Shown: one piece after another, positions 25,537-34,263 of the stretch
How the letters are laid out: every line of letters begins with the position of its first letter
How positions within the stretch are numbered: the first letter of the stretch is position 1
Assembly (NCBI RefSeq): GCF_016428645.1
Contig: NZ_JAELXW010000069.1
Span: 1-46,377 of the forward strand
DNA length: 46,377 nucleotides
From: Glycomyces salinus
GTDB taxonomy: Bacteria > Actinomycetota > Actinomycetes > Mycobacteriales > Micromonosporaceae
Direction of reading: 5' to 3'
The notes under the pieces: generated by a model
What the model was told of the DNA's origin: nothing
What the model saw: the letters and a program-made list of their open reading frames with translations, nothing else
Databases searched by the model: none
Made by a program: the position numbers and the translations under genes

Positions 25537-26955
25537 ATGTCGTCGTCCCAATCGCATGGCCCAGACCAGCACACGGAGAGAGCCGAGCTCATCATTGCGG
25601 CCGCACACCGGGCGGCGGCGTACGTCGCCGCGGCCCCCGAGCGCGGCGTGTTCCCCGAAGAGGAGGCGTTGCGCGGCCTCGACCGCTTTCCGCGCGACCT
25701 CGGCGACAAGGGCCTGGGAGCGGCCGAAGCGGTGGCGATGCTCGACGAGCTCGGCTCCCCGGCCACCGTGGCATCGACCGGCGGCCGGTATTTCGGCTTC
25801 GTCACCGGCGGGACCGATCCGGCCGCGTCGGCGGCGTCGGTGCTCTTGAGCGCCTGGGATCAGAACCTGGCGCTGCCGGTCATGTCGCCGGTCGCGGCGA
25901 TGCTCGACGAGCTCGCCTCCCGGTGGTGCCGCGAGCTGCTGGGCCTGCCGGAGTCGGCCGTCGTCACGTTCTGCTCCGGCGCGTCGATCGCCAACCTCAC
26001 CTGTCTCGTCGCCGCGCGCGACGCGCTGCTGCACCGGGCCGGATGGAACGTGGAGGAGCGCGGTCTGGCCGGGGCTCCGCGCCTGCGGGTGGTCGCCTCG
26101 GCCGAAATCCACGCTTCGGTGTCGAAGGCGCTGCGCGCCGCCGGCATCGGCACCGATCAGATCGAGTCGGCGCCGACCGACGAGTGCGGGCGGGTCGCGG
26201 TCGACCGCTTCCCGACCGTCGACGGGCTGACGCTGGTGCTGCTTCAGGCCGGGAACGTGAACACCGGCCACAGTGACCCGTTCTCCGAGATCATCCCGAT
26301 GGCCCGCCGTGAAGGCGCTTGGGTACACGTCGACGGCGCCTTCGGGTTGTGGGCGGGCGCCTCGGAGGCGCGGCGGCACCTCGTCGGCGGCGTGGAGCTG
26401 GCCGACTCGTGGGCCACCGACGCGCACAAATGGTTGAACGCGTCGTACGACTCGGGGATCGCCGTCTGCCGCGACCCCGAGGATCTGCGTCGGGCGATGT
26501 CCTTCGACGCCGCCTACCTGGCCGGCGACGCCGAACGAGCCGCCGCGCACCTGGGCCTGCAGATGTCCCAGCGTGCTCGTGGGGCGGAGGTGTGGGCGAT
26601 CCTGACCAGCCTGGGCCGCAACGGCGTCGCCGAACTGGTCGACCGGTGCTGCCGCCTCGCCGAGCAGATGGCGGGGCTGCTGGAGGCGGCGGGAGCGCGA
26701 CTGCTCGTCCCGCCCGCGCTCAATCAGGTGCTCGTGCAGTTCGACGACGACGCGACCACCGACGCGGTCATCGCCGCCGTCCAGTCCGACCGGACCTGCT
26801 GGGCGGGAGGCACCGTCTGGCAGGGCCGCCGCGCCATGCGCATCAGCGTCTCGGACGCGGCGACCGACGCCGACGACATCGCCTCGTCGGCAGAGGCCAT
26901 AGTGCGGTGTTGGCGGCGGATCGCCGCCGAGGGCGGTGGGAGTGCCGATGCCTGA
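25537..26955 (+). CDS. PLP-dependent group II decarboxylase / aspartate-aminotransferase-fold enzyme
   Basis: A 472-aa protein. VVTFCSGASIANLTCL is the cofactor-phosphate loop, SAEIHASVSKALR provides the ring-stacking His192, WVHVDGAFGLWAG the Asp266, and DSWATDAHKWLN the PLP Lys298. This matches amino-acid decarboxylases of the aromatic/glutamate (group II) type, although some relatives act as aldolases or lyases. The start is the leaderless ATG 25537. It overlaps the next gene by 8 bp, and a divergent MocR regulator controls the pair. The amino-acid substrate is not identifiable from sequence. Confidence 0.87.
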   Translation: MSSSQSHGPDQHTERAELIIAAAHRAAAYVAAAPERGVFPEEEALRGLDRFPRDLGDKGLGAAEAVAMLDELGSPATVASTGGRYFGFVTGGTDPAASAASVLLSAWDQNLALPVMSPVAAMLDELASRWCRELLGLPESAVVTFCSGASIANLTCLVAARDALLHRAGWNVEERGLAGAPRLRVVASAEIHASVSKALRAAGIGTDQIESAPTDECGRVAVDRFPTVDGLTLVLLQAGNVNTGHSDPFSEIIPMARREGAWVHVDGAFGLWAGASEARRHLVGGVELADSWATDAHKWLNASYDSGIAVCRDPEDLRRAMSFDAAYLAGDAERAAAHLGLQMSQRARGAEVWAILTSLGRNGVAELVDRCCRLAEQMAGLLEAAGARLLVPPALNQVLVQFDDDATTDAVIAAVQSDRTCWAGGTVWQGRRAMRISVSDAATDADDIASSAEAIVRCWRRIAAEGGGSADA

Positions 26956-27856
26956 TGCGACCGTGGTGAAACGGGACGGACCGGTGGGCTTCATCGGGCT
27001 GGGGATCATGGGGCGGCCCATGGCGTTGAATCTGGCCCGGGCCGGATTCGAGCTGGTGGCGTGGAACCGCACGCGGTCGCGGTCGGAGGCGCTGGCCGCG
27101 GTGGGCGCGACGGTCGCGGCGAATGTGCCCGAGGTGTTCTCGAAGTGCGAGACTGTGGTGCTCATGCTGGCCGACGAGTCGGCCGTCGACGCGGTCCTGG
27201 ACCGGCGCGGCCCCGGCTTCCGAGCACTCGTCCGCGACCGCACGATCATCCAGATGGGAACGTTCGGCCCGGAGTACGCCGCCGCCCTCGCCGCCGACGT
27301 CGCACGCGCGGGCGGCTCGTACGTCGAGGCGCCCGTGTCGGGATCGCGAGGACCGGCCGAAGCGGGCTCCCTGGTGGCGATGCTCGCCGGAGACGAGGAA
27401 GCGGTCACCGACGTGCTCCCGATCGTCGAGGCGATGTGCGGCCGGCACTTCGTCTGCGGCGCGGTGCCGAGCGCGTTGACCACGAAACTCGCGGTCAACG
27501 TGTTCCTCATAACGATGGCGACCGGGCTGGCGGAGACGTTCCGCTTCGCCGAGGCCGGGGGCGTCGACCCGCGAGTGCTGCGCGACGTGCTCGACGCCGG
27601 TCCGATGGCATCGCCGCTGTCACGGGGCAAGGCGGCGAAGCTGGTCGACGGCGACTTCACGCCGCAGGCCGCGATCGCCGACGTGCTCAAGAACAGCGTC
27701 CTCATCGACGAGGCCGCCACCGCCCGCGGCACGGCCGTGCCGCTGGTGAGCCTGTGCCGGGAGCTGTACCAGCAGGCGGTGGATCTGGGTCTGGCCAAAG
27801 CGGACATGATAGCGGTCGGACACGCCATAGCCGCCCGTTCGGCTCGAACCGAATGA
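26948..27856 (+). CDS. NAD(P)-dependent beta-hydroxyacid dehydrogenase (3-hydroxyisobutyrate dehydrogenase-like)
   Basis: A 302-aa protein. VGFIGLGIMGRPMALNLARAGF is the dinucleotide loop region with the GLGxMGxxMAxNL signature. APVSGSRGPAEAG is the substrate-binding block, and LTTKLAVNVF carries the catalytic Lys. It oxidises a beta-hydroxy acid to a semialdehyde or does the reverse. ATG 26948 has GGGAG five nt upstream and overlaps the decarboxylase gene; GTG 26936 is the alternative. The coupling suggests that it processes the decarboxylase product or its aldehyde, which is inference. Confidence 0.88.
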   Translation: MPDATVVKRDGPVGFIGLGIMGRPMALNLARAGFELVAWNRTRSRSEALAAVGATVAANVPEVFSKCETVVLMLADESAVDAVLDRRGPGFRALVRDRTIIQMGTFGPEYAAALAADVARAGGSYVEAPVSGSRGPAEAGSLVAMLAGDEEAVTDVLPIVEAMCGRHFVCGAVPSALTTKLAVNVFLITMATGLAETFRFAEAGGVDPRVLRDVLDAGPMASPLSRGKAAKLVDGDFTPQAAIADVLKNSVLIDEAATARGTAVPLVSLCRELYQQAVDLGLAKADMIAVGHAIAARSARTE

Positions 27857-27916
27857 GCAAGAGCGCAGCGCGCGAATCGGGTTGCCGTCCGGAGCCGGCG
27901 CTGGGAGGTTGAGGGT

Positions 27917-28687
27917 ATGGAACATTCCGAGGTGCTGCAGGACGGGCCGCTTCGCCGCGTCGAGCGGTTCGGGAACGCGGTGCATCGGCCCGCCATGCCG
28001 TGGACGGTCACGATTCACCGCCTGCTCGATCATCTGCGCTCGGTCGGGTTCGACCTGGCGCCGCGGCCGTTGGGCTTCGACGGCCTCGGGCGCGAGGTGC
28101 TGACCTTCATCGACGGCGAGTCGGGCCCGGCCGGTTGGGCGAAGGTCACCGGCGACCGCGGACTGACCACGTTCGCCCACGTCCTGCGCGATTACCACCA
28201 GGCCGTCGCCGAGTTCCGGCCACCGCCCGGGTCCGCATGGGCGGACGGCACCGGAACCACCGGTGAGGGCGAGACCGTCTGCCACGGCGACTTCGGCCCC
28301 TGGAACCTGGTGTGGCGGGGCGACCGCCCGGTCGGGCTGATCGACTGGGACTACGCGGGTCCGGCGCCGGCGATTCGGGACCTGGCCTGGGCCCTGCAGT
28401 TCGTCGCCCCGTTCCGCGACGACGCCGAGTGCCTTCGCTGGCTGCGCTACGAGCGGGCGCCCGATCGCCGCCGCCGGATCGAGTTGTTCTGCGTCGCCTA
28501 CGGCCTCGACTCGACCGACGGCATCGTCGACGCGGTGATCCAGACCCAGCGGGCCGGCATCGAACTGGTCCGCCGCCTCGCCGCTCAAGGGCGGCAACCT
28601 CAAGCGGACTGGGTCGCGAACGGCGTGCTCGACGAACTCGACCGCAGGCTCGACTGGTCGGTCGCCAACCGCTCCCTGTTCGAATAG
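27917..28687 (+). CDS. aminoglycoside phosphotransferase-family (APH) kinase-like protein
   Basis: A 256-aa protein. VCHGDFGPWNLVW is the Brenner-type catalytic loop (H-x-D-x-x-x-x-N), and VGLIDWDYAGPAPAIRDLAW the magnesium-binding DxD region. The N-terminal nucleotide lobe is short and its P-loop-like region is poorly conserved, so the ATP site may be unusual. GGGAGG is 8 nt before ATG 27917. These proteins phosphorylate small hydroxylated molecules or act in resistance; there is no direct clue to the substrate. It follows the decarboxylase pair by 60 bp in the same direction. Confidence 0.82.
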   Translation: MEHSEVLQDGPLRRVERFGNAVHRPAMPWTVTIHRLLDHLRSVGFDLAPRPLGFDGLGREVLTFIDGESGPAGWAKVTGDRGLTTFAHVLRDYHQAVAEFRPPPGSAWADGTGTTGEGETVCHGDFGPWNLVWRGDRPVGLIDWDYAGPAPAIRDLAWALQFVAPFRDDAECLRWLRYERAPDRRRRIELFCVAYGLDSTDGIVDAVIQTQRAGIELVRRLAAQGRQPQADWVANGVLDELDRRLDWSVANRSLFE

Positions 28688-28782
28688 ACCGGCTCCCTCC
28701 CAGTCGCGCAGGTGGAACGAATGCCCTCCCTCCCGCGTCGTCCGCCTGGTGGTCCACCCGCTTGCCGGAAGTCGCGTACTCG

Positions 28783-29556
28783 CTATCGAGGGCGTGAAAT
28801 CCGATCGGGCTCGGACGCGTCCGCACTCGTGCGGTCGGGAACGAACTCCACCAGGCCGCGGTCGAACAACCTTCGCTGTCTCACCTGCCAAAGCGGTTCG
28901 TGCCAGTTCTCGGGAGGTTCCGGTGTCTGCGTCAGCGTTCCGACCCGGTCGCCCCCGATCTTGACGCACCATCGCCGTTCACCGCTGGACAGGGGCGGGA
29001 GCAGCCGCATCCCCAGGAGTATCCGGATCACGTCCTTCGTTCCGACCTCCCGCCGAGCGATCACCTTCGCGGAGACTGCCCCTGTATCGGTACCGGCCGA
29101 CGCTGATCGAAGCCGGACGATGAGTTCCCCGGTCAAGGCGAATCCCAGCGGAGGTCGCATTCCCGGGCTCATCCAGCCGAGGGCCCACGCGGTCCAGACG
29201 AGCACCAGCGATATCAGGCACAAGGTGACGAACGCCCCCGCGGCACCCGGGCCCCAGCCAGTTCCTATGGCGTTCATCACTCCCATGGCGATCGGCACGC
29301 TGCCCCCGAACATGGAGACCAGTATCAAGTGGTCGAACTCCGCATCGACCTTGACGGCCTCGGGGAAATTGCGCCGGACCAACAGCGCCGTTCCGAAGAC
29401 GACGGCCGCGATGACGGCCAAGGCCAGGACGAACCTGAGCGGTGAATCGTACCGGACGATCCGCACCGCCAGGATGAACGTCGGCGTCAGTATCAGCGTG
29501 AACCAGGCGATCTGGTACGCCAGCGGCGGGCCGAATCGTACGGCGAATGCCTTCAT
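28783..29556 (-). CDS. four-helix membrane protein of unknown function
   Basis: A 257-aa protein, not recognised as a known family. ATG 29556 has AGGAGAGG upstream. Hydrophobic helices at about residues 10-30, 38-56, 70-95 and 100-125 are followed by a roughly 130-residue soluble C-terminal part with mixed strands (GELIVRLRSA, RRWCVKIGGDRVGTLTQ). The architecture is membrane anchor plus cytoplasmic domain. Its mean GC is slightly below the neighbours' and codon bias is looser, so it may be an accessory gene. No operon partner is visible: it is convergent with the kinase gene and divergent from 29776. Confidence 0.65.
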   Translation of the reverse strand: MKAFAVRFGPPLAYQIAWFTLILTPTFILAVRIVRYDSPLRFVLALAVIAAVVFGTALLVRRNFPEAVKVDAEFDHLILVSMFGGSVPIAMGVMNAIGTGWGPGAAGAFVTLCLISLVLVWTAWALGWMSPGMRPPLGFALTGELIVRLRSASAGTDTGAVSAKVIARREVGTKDVIRILLGMRLLPPLSSGERRWCVKIGGDRVGTLTQTPEPPENWHEPLWQVRQRRLFDRGLVEFVPDRTSADASEPDRISRPR

Positions 29557-29775
29557 CGCCTCTCCTGCGTGCGTCGGGGGCGGACGCCGACCGGAGAAGG
29601 ACCGCGCCCGACGTGGAGGTGATGACGAGCCGGTTCCCCGGCCAGGAAGCCACATGGCCTGCACACATTAACAGTCCGCTACCGTCCGTGCTCTCCCGCG
29701 AGGAAGGACGGACCCGCGTCCGGCGGAACGAGCGGAGGTCGGCGATCATGGGACGACCGAGAGAGGATTGGTCAC

Positions 29776-30333
29776 ATGAAGTTCCGTGCCGCCCCCTGGA
29801 TGTCGATGCTCGTCGGCGTCCCATTCGCCGTGATCTGGCTGCTCATGGTGACGTTCGGTTCCGAGGTGAGCTTCGAGGGCCTCGCCTGGCTCTACGGGAC
29901 CGCCGTCGCCTTCGGCTTCGGGCTCCTGGTCGGCCTGATCGTCGTCGCCATGCCCACGAGCAAGCTCGTCGACGACCGGATCATGATCCGGTCCCGGTAC
30001 GGCTGGACGACCGACCTCGAACTCCAGGAGGGCGACCGGTGGGTGATCGTGAACGGCAGGGTCTGCATGGAGCGGTCCGACGGGACGCTGAAGAAGTCCG
30101 CGATCGCCAGGTGGGCCCTCGCCGGGCGCGACTGGAAGAAGTTGGAGGGGATGATTCCCACCGTCGACCGGCGCGGAAATCGGGCCTTACAACACTGGTA
30201 TCGCGCGGCGTCCCGATCGAGCTCCGGGTCGATTGCCTGCGTAGAATCCCGGCTGTGCGTTCAGAAACCAGTTCGAGCGCGCCGGGGGCCGGGGGCGCGG
30301 GAGCGGTCGTCGGCGAACACGGACTCGCCGTGA
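29776..30333 (+). CDS. small membrane protein, PH-like C-terminal domain possible
   Basis: A 185-aa protein. Two hydrophobic helices (about residues 9-28 and 38-60) are followed by a short beta-rich segment (RIMIRSRYGWTTDLEL, DRWVIVNGRVCMER) resembling bacterial PH-like membrane proteins. The last 45 residues are Arg/Ser-rich and low in typical GC-third-position codons, so the real functional end may be near 30200; the ORF simply continues to the next stop. ATG 29776 is preceded by GAGAGGATTGGTCAC, a modest ribosome site. A TAGAAT box at 30242-30247 inside its tail may be a promoter for the next gene. Confidence 0.5.
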   Translation: MKFRAAPWMSMLVGVPFAVIWLLMVTFGSEVSFEGLAWLYGTAVAFGFGLLVGLIVVAMPTSKLVDDRIMIRSRYGWTTDLELQEGDRWVIVNGRVCMERSDGTLKKSAIARWALAGRDWKKLEGMIPTVDRRGNRALQHWYRAASRSSSGSIACVESRLCVQKPVRARRGPGARERSSANTDSP

Positions 30334-30346
30334 GGTCGAGCGCACG

Positions 30347-31318
30347 CTGAACGTCCGCGGCATCTCCTACCTGCTCGGCGAGGCCGACGCCGACGAGACC
30401 CGCCGGGACCTGGAGGTCATCGCGCGGGACCTGCACTGCAACGCGGTCATGCTCATCGGCGGCGACACCGAGCGCCTGATCGCGGCCGCCCGCGCCGCGA
30501 TCGAGACCGGCCTCGAGGTCTACATTCGCCCCGACGCCACCGACCGGCCCCGGCGCGAGCTGTTCGAGCAGTTGGAGGCCGTCGCCGAGGGGGCCGAGGC
30601 GCTGCGCCGCGAGCACCCCGACCACGTGACGCTCCTGGTCGGCAGCGAGTTCTCGCATGCCGCGCCCGGCATCGTCCCCGGATTCCGGTCGTTCCTGCGC
30701 CTCCAGCTCATCCTGCGGTTCCACCGGCTGCTGCGGCGCCGGATCGACCGGAGGCTCCATCGGTTGCTCGCCCGCACCTCCGTGGTCGCACGCAGCCGCT
30801 TCAACGGCCCGGTCCCCTACGCCGCGGCCGGGTGGGAGGAACAGGTCGACTGGTCCCTGTTCGACCTGGTCGGCGTCAGCCTCTACCGCTCCGGGCGCAA
30901 CCGGTCCGCCTACACCGGACTGGTTCGCGGCCTAGTCGGCGGCCACGGCAAGCCGGTCGTCATCACCGAGTTCGGCTGCGGCGCCTTCACCGGGGCCGAC
31001 CTGCGCGGAGCCGGCTCGTTCCAGATCGTCGACTGGTTCGCCGAGCCGCCGCGGATCCGCACCGACCATCCGCGCGACGAGTCGGTGCAGGCCGGCTACA
31101 CCGGCGAGCTCATCGACCTGTACGACGCCGAGGGCGTCCACGGCTGCTTCGTGTTCACCTTCGCCATGCCCGACTTCCCTCACCGCGACGACCCGAGCCT
31201 CGACCTCGACAAGGCCGGCTTCGGTGTCCTGGCTGTGGCCGAGGACGGCAGCAGGCGCCGCAAGGAGGCGTTCCAGCGGATCGCGCGGCGCTACGGCGAC
31301 CTCGCCGGGGCGGATTAG
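30347..31318 (+). CDS. TIM-barrel glycoside-hydrolase-like protein (start codon uncertain)
   Basis: A protein of about 323 aa. The conserved start RGISYLLG, then RRDLEVIARDLHCNAVMLIGGD, TLLVGSEFSHAAPGIVPG, VDWSLFDLVGVSLYRS and KPVVITEFGCGAFTGA, resemble a glycosidase TIM barrel with acids on strands 4 and 7. The family is often misannotated 'abortive infection'. The frame has no ATG, GTG or TTG between the stop at 30242 and the homologous N-terminus; CTG 30347 fits, 14 bp after the upstream stop, while ATG 30449 would remove strand 1. No signal peptide is seen. The substrate is unknown. Confidence 0.7.
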   Translation: MNVRGISYLLGEADADETRRDLEVIARDLHCNAVMLIGGDTERLIAAARAAIETGLEVYIRPDATDRPRRELFEQLEAVAEGAEALRREHPDHVTLLVGSEFSHAAPGIVPGFRSFLRLQLILRFHRLLRRRIDRRLHRLLARTSVVARSRFNGPVPYAAAGWEEQVDWSLFDLVGVSLYRSGRNRSAYTGLVRGLVGGHGKPVVITEFGCGAFTGADLRGAGSFQIVDWFAEPPRIRTDHPRDESVQAGYTGELIDLYDAEGVHGCFVFTFAMPDFPHRDDPSLDLDKAGFGVLAVAEDGSRRRKEAFQRIARRYGDLAGAD

Positions 31319-32085
31319 GCGTCCCAGCGGAAGAGGCGGATCGCGATCGCCGTGCTCACGATGATCGCGGCCGCCATCGCGATCAGGTGCGCCGGGCTCT
31401 GGTCCGCCCCGACCCAGGCGTTGCCGACCGCCTGGACCGACGCTCCGAACGGCAGCACCTCCCCCACCGCCGCGACCGGACGCGGCAGGTTCCCGGTGGG
31501 ACCGAACATGCCGCCGGTCGCTCCGAGGGCGAAAAAGATCACCAAACCGATCGCCACCGAGGCGTTCGGGCTCGGGGCGATCGCGGCGACGAACATGCCG
31601 ATCGCGTACATCGTCAGCGCCGCCAACCCGAGCACGGCCAAGGCCGCGCCGAGCCGGTCGGGCAGGCCCACGTCGAAGAACGCCATGGCCGCCGCCACGC
31701 CGATGACGACACCGATGACGGACTGGACGATGCCCACGATGACCTGCGCGGCGAGGACCATGGCCGGGTTCGCGGGCGTGGCCGACAGTCGCCGCAGGAT
31801 TTTCGTGCGGCGGTAGTAGGACAGGAAGCTCGGCATGTTGACCACGCCGATCATTGCGATCACGATGGTGAGCGCCACCGGCATCACGTACCGCTCGAAC
31901 ACCGGGATCCCCTCGTAGGCATCCTCGCCGCCGAAAGCGAGCCCGTTCATGACCAGGATCAGCACCGGCAGCCCGAGCGGGACGACCAGGCCGGAGGTGT
32001 CGCGGGCGACCATCTTGGCCTCGGCGGCCACGAGGATCGCCCAGGAGCGGGGCCCGGGGCGGTGGACGGGAACGGTCTCGGTCAT
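31315..32085 (-). CDS. ABC-2 type transporter permease
   Basis: A 256-aa protein with six hydrophobic helices and the ABC-2 pattern FLSYYRRTKILRRLSATPANP before helix 3 and PTGNLPRPVAAVGEVLPF before the last helix. ATG 32085 overlaps the ATPase stop by 4 bp (ATGA), so the two are one exporter. Its stop overlaps that of the convergent TIM-barrel gene by 4 bp. The divergent NarL-type two-component pair suggests a stress- or antibiotic-responsive exporter (inference). Confidence 0.9.
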   Translation of the reverse strand: MTETVPVHRPGPRSWAILVAAEAKMVARDTSGLVVPLGLPVLILVMNGLAFGGEDAYEGIPVFERYVMPVALTIVIAMIGVVNMPSFLSYYRRTKILRRLSATPANPAMVLAAQVIVGIVQSVIGVVIGVAAAMAFFDVGLPDRLGAALAVLGLAALTMYAIGMFVAAIAPSPNASVAIGLVIFFALGATGGMFGPTGNLPRPVAAVGEVLPFGASVQAVGNAWVGADQSPAHLIAMAAAIIVSTAIAIRLFRWDA

Positions 32086-33002
32086 GCCGACTCCTCGGAT
32101 TCGATCGGGTTTCCGGTGAGCGCCAGGAAGGCGTCCTCGAGCGTGGCCTGCTGGTACCGGGTTCCGGTGGCGGCGACATCGGCCTTGACCAGGGCCGAGC
32201 TGACCGCTTGGAGCAGGTCTCCGGTGCCGGTCACGGTCACCTCGCGGTCGTCGGCGCGCACCGAGCGCACCTCCTCGACGCCGTCGAGCACGGCGGGGTC
32301 GAACCGCCGGGCCACCCGGAAGCGCAGGATCTGGTCGAGCCCGGCGCGGGCGACGAGCCCGGCCGGGGTGTCGACGGCCACCACCCGCCCCCGGTCGATG
32401 ATCGCGACCTGCCCGCAGAGCCGCTCGACCTCCTCCATCTGGTGGCTGACCAGGACCACGGTCACGCCGTCCTCGCGGAGGTCCTCGACCATCGACCACA
32501 TGCCGCGGCGCGCCTCCGGGTCGAGTCCGGTGGTGAGCTCGTCGAGGATGACCGCGCGCGGCCCGCCGGCGAGGGCCAGCGCGATCGACAGGCGCTGCTG
32601 CTGGCCTCCCGAGAGCCGCTCGAAGCGGGTGCCGCGCTGCTCGGTCAGGCCGACGCGCTCGATGAGCTCCTCCGGGTCGGCGCCGCTGCGGTAGAACGAC
32701 CGGTAGAGCCGCACGAGCTCGGCGACCTTGAGTGCCCCGTGCACGTAGGCGTCCTGGAGCTGGACGCCGAGGACCTGCCGCAGCCGGGCCCGGTCGCGCC
32801 AGGGGTCGAGCCCGAGGACGGTCACGGTCCCCGAGTCGGGGCGGCGGAGTCCGGCGATGGTCTCGACGGCCGTGGTCTTTCCGGCGCCGTTTCGGCCCAG
32901 CACGCCGTAGACCTCGCCGGTCTCGACGGTGATGTCGATGTCGTCGACGGCGACGGTGTCGCCATAGCGTTTGCGCAGTCCGCGAGCTTCGATGGCGGGC
33001 AC
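32082..33002 (-). CDS. ABC transporter ATP-binding protein
   Basis: A 306-aa protein. Walker A is GRNGAGKTTAVE, the Q-loop LGVQLQDAYVHG, the signature LSGGQQQRLSIALAL, Walker B AVILDELTTGLDP and the H-loop VVLVSHQM. A C-terminal extension of about 80 residues (DQILRFRVARRFDPAVL onward) is typical of drug-exporter ATPases. I use GTG 33002 because GAGGAGG lies six nt upstream; the longer ORF is unsupported. It is paired with the permease at 31315-32085 and divergent from the histidine kinase. Confidence 0.94.
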   Translation of the reverse strand: MPAIEARGLRKRYGDTVAVDDIDITVETGEVYGVLGRNGAGKTTAVETIAGLRRPDSGTVTVLGLDPWRDRARLRQVLGVQLQDAYVHGALKVAELVRLYRSFYRSGADPEELIERVGLTEQRGTRFERLSGGQQQRLSIALALAGGPRAVILDELTTGLDPEARRGMWSMVEDLREDGVTVVLVSHQMEEVERLCGQVAIIDRGRVVAVDTPAGLVARAGLDQILRFRVARRFDPAVLDGVEEVRSVRADDREVTVTGTGDLLQAVSSALVKADVAATGTRYQQATLEDAFLALTGNPIESEESA

Positions 33003-33131
33003 TCCGGGCCTCCTCGTCCTCAATCTGTTCCGGTTCTCGACGCTATGGGCCCGGCGGGTCCTCGCGCGCGTGCGAGAGGTCATGGATCCGACCCGTGACT
33101 TCCGGCACGGGCGATCGGAGCCGCGGCTGCG

Positions 33132-33137
33132 TAAGCT
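33132..33137 (+). promoter_or_regulatory. leaderless -10 box of the histidine kinase gene
   Basis: TAAGCT ends 7 nt before ATG 33145, the spacing of actinobacterial leaderless promoters; no ribosome site is present and no clear -35 box is seen. Confidence 0.45.
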
Positions 33138-33144
33138 GATCGGG

Positions 33145-34263
33145 ATGAGTCGGATGGCGGCGCAGTTGCTGGGCGGGGTGTTCGCGACGCTCGCGTGCCT
33201 CGCGCCCGCCGTGCCGGTCGTCGTGATGCACTCGCGCGGCGAGTGGACCACGGCGATTCCGGTGGGCTGGTGGCTGGCGTGCTACGCCGTCTTCTTCGTC
33301 GCGCTCGTGGTCGCGATGTGGCTGGCCGAGATCGTCTCGCACCGCCTCCGGTCGGCCGCCTTCGCCGTCCAGGTCGTCGCGGCGCCGGTGCTGGTGCTGA
33401 CCGCGCCGGGATTCGGGTGGACCGCGATCCTGCTGGTGTTCAACGCCGCGTTGAGCGCCGCGCTGGTGCGGGCGCGGGTCGCGGCGGCGCTGATCGCCGC
33501 CAACACCGCGGTGGTCGCCGCTTCGGCCCTGCCGTCCTCGTCGGCGCTCGAGATCGCGATGGGGTCGATGCTGTACCTGGTGCTCCAGGCCGCGGCGTAT
33601 CTGGGTCTGCTCGCGATGCTCCGGGAGGGCGAGTCCCGGTTGCGGCTGTCGGAGGCGAACGTGCGGCTGCGGGCGGCGGCCGCGCTGCTGGCCGAGTCCA
33701 GCCGGGCGCAGGAGCGGCTGCGGATCGCGCGGGAGCTGCACGACCTGATCGGCCACCAGTTGACGGTGCTGGCACTGGAACTGGAGGTCGCCTCGCACCA
33801 GGCCGAGGGGGAGGCGGCCGAGTCGGTCGGCCGAGCCAGGGCGGTGACGCGGAGCCTGCTGGCCGACGTGCGCGGCACCGTCGGCGAGATGCGCGGCGGC
33901 GACCGGCGGCTGGGCGAGGCACTGGAGTCGGTCGTGGCGGACCTGCCGGAGCCGTCGGTCCATCTGCGCGTCGACGAGGCGGCGGTGGTCGACGAGGCGC
34001 GCACGGCGGCGCTGATCCGGTGCTCGCAGGAGGTCATCACGAACGCGATCCGCCACTCGCACGCGGCCAACCTGTGGATCGAGGTCGCCGCCGAGGGTGA
34101 CGCGCTCGTCTTCGAGGCCCGCGACGACGGCGTGGGCGCCGCCGAGGTCGTCCTCGGCAACGGCCTGCGCGGCATCGCCGAGCGGGTCGAGGCCCTCGGC
34201 GGGACGGTCGATTTCCGGGGCCGGGACGGCTTCCGGGTCCGGGCGGAGGTGCCGGCCGGATGA
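33145..34263 (+). CDS. NarL/DesK-type sensor histidine kinase
   Basis: A 372-aa protein. About five hydrophobic helices span residues 5-160. The HisKA_3 phospho-acceptor segment RLRIARELHDLIGHQL has His199. The ATPase domain has the N-box VITNAIRHSHAANL and G-box GNGLRGIAERVEALGG. There is no large extracellular sensor, so it may sense membrane state or the transporter. I prefer ATG 33145 (leaderless) to upstream ATGs such as 33082, which have no proper spacing. It overlaps the response regulator by 4 bp (ATGA) and is divergent from the ABC exporter, the usual arrangement for exporter control. Confidence 0.92.
   Translation: MSRMAAQLLGGVFATLACLAPAVPVVVMHSRGEWTTAIPVGWWLACYAVFFVALVVAMWLAEIVSHRLRSAAFAVQVVAAPVLVLTAPGFGWTAILLVFNAALSAALVRARVAAALIAANTAVVAASALPSSSALEIAMGSMLYLVLQAAAYLGLLAMLREGESRLRLSEANVRLRAAAALLAESSRAQERLRIARELHDLIGHQLTVLALELEVASHQAEGEAAESVGRARAVTRSLLADVRGTVGEMRGGDRRLGEALESVVADLPEPSVHLRVDEAAVVDEARTAALIRCSQEVITNAIRHSHAANLWIEVAAEGDALVFEARDDGVGAAEVVLGNGLRGIAERVEALGGTVDFRGRDGFRVRAEVPAG

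Noticed and set aside
25489..28011. 840-codon minus-strand open frame opposite the decarboxylase genes
   Set aside because: Ser/Thr/Arg-rich shadow with no recognisable domain; the plus-strand genes carry catalytic motifs.
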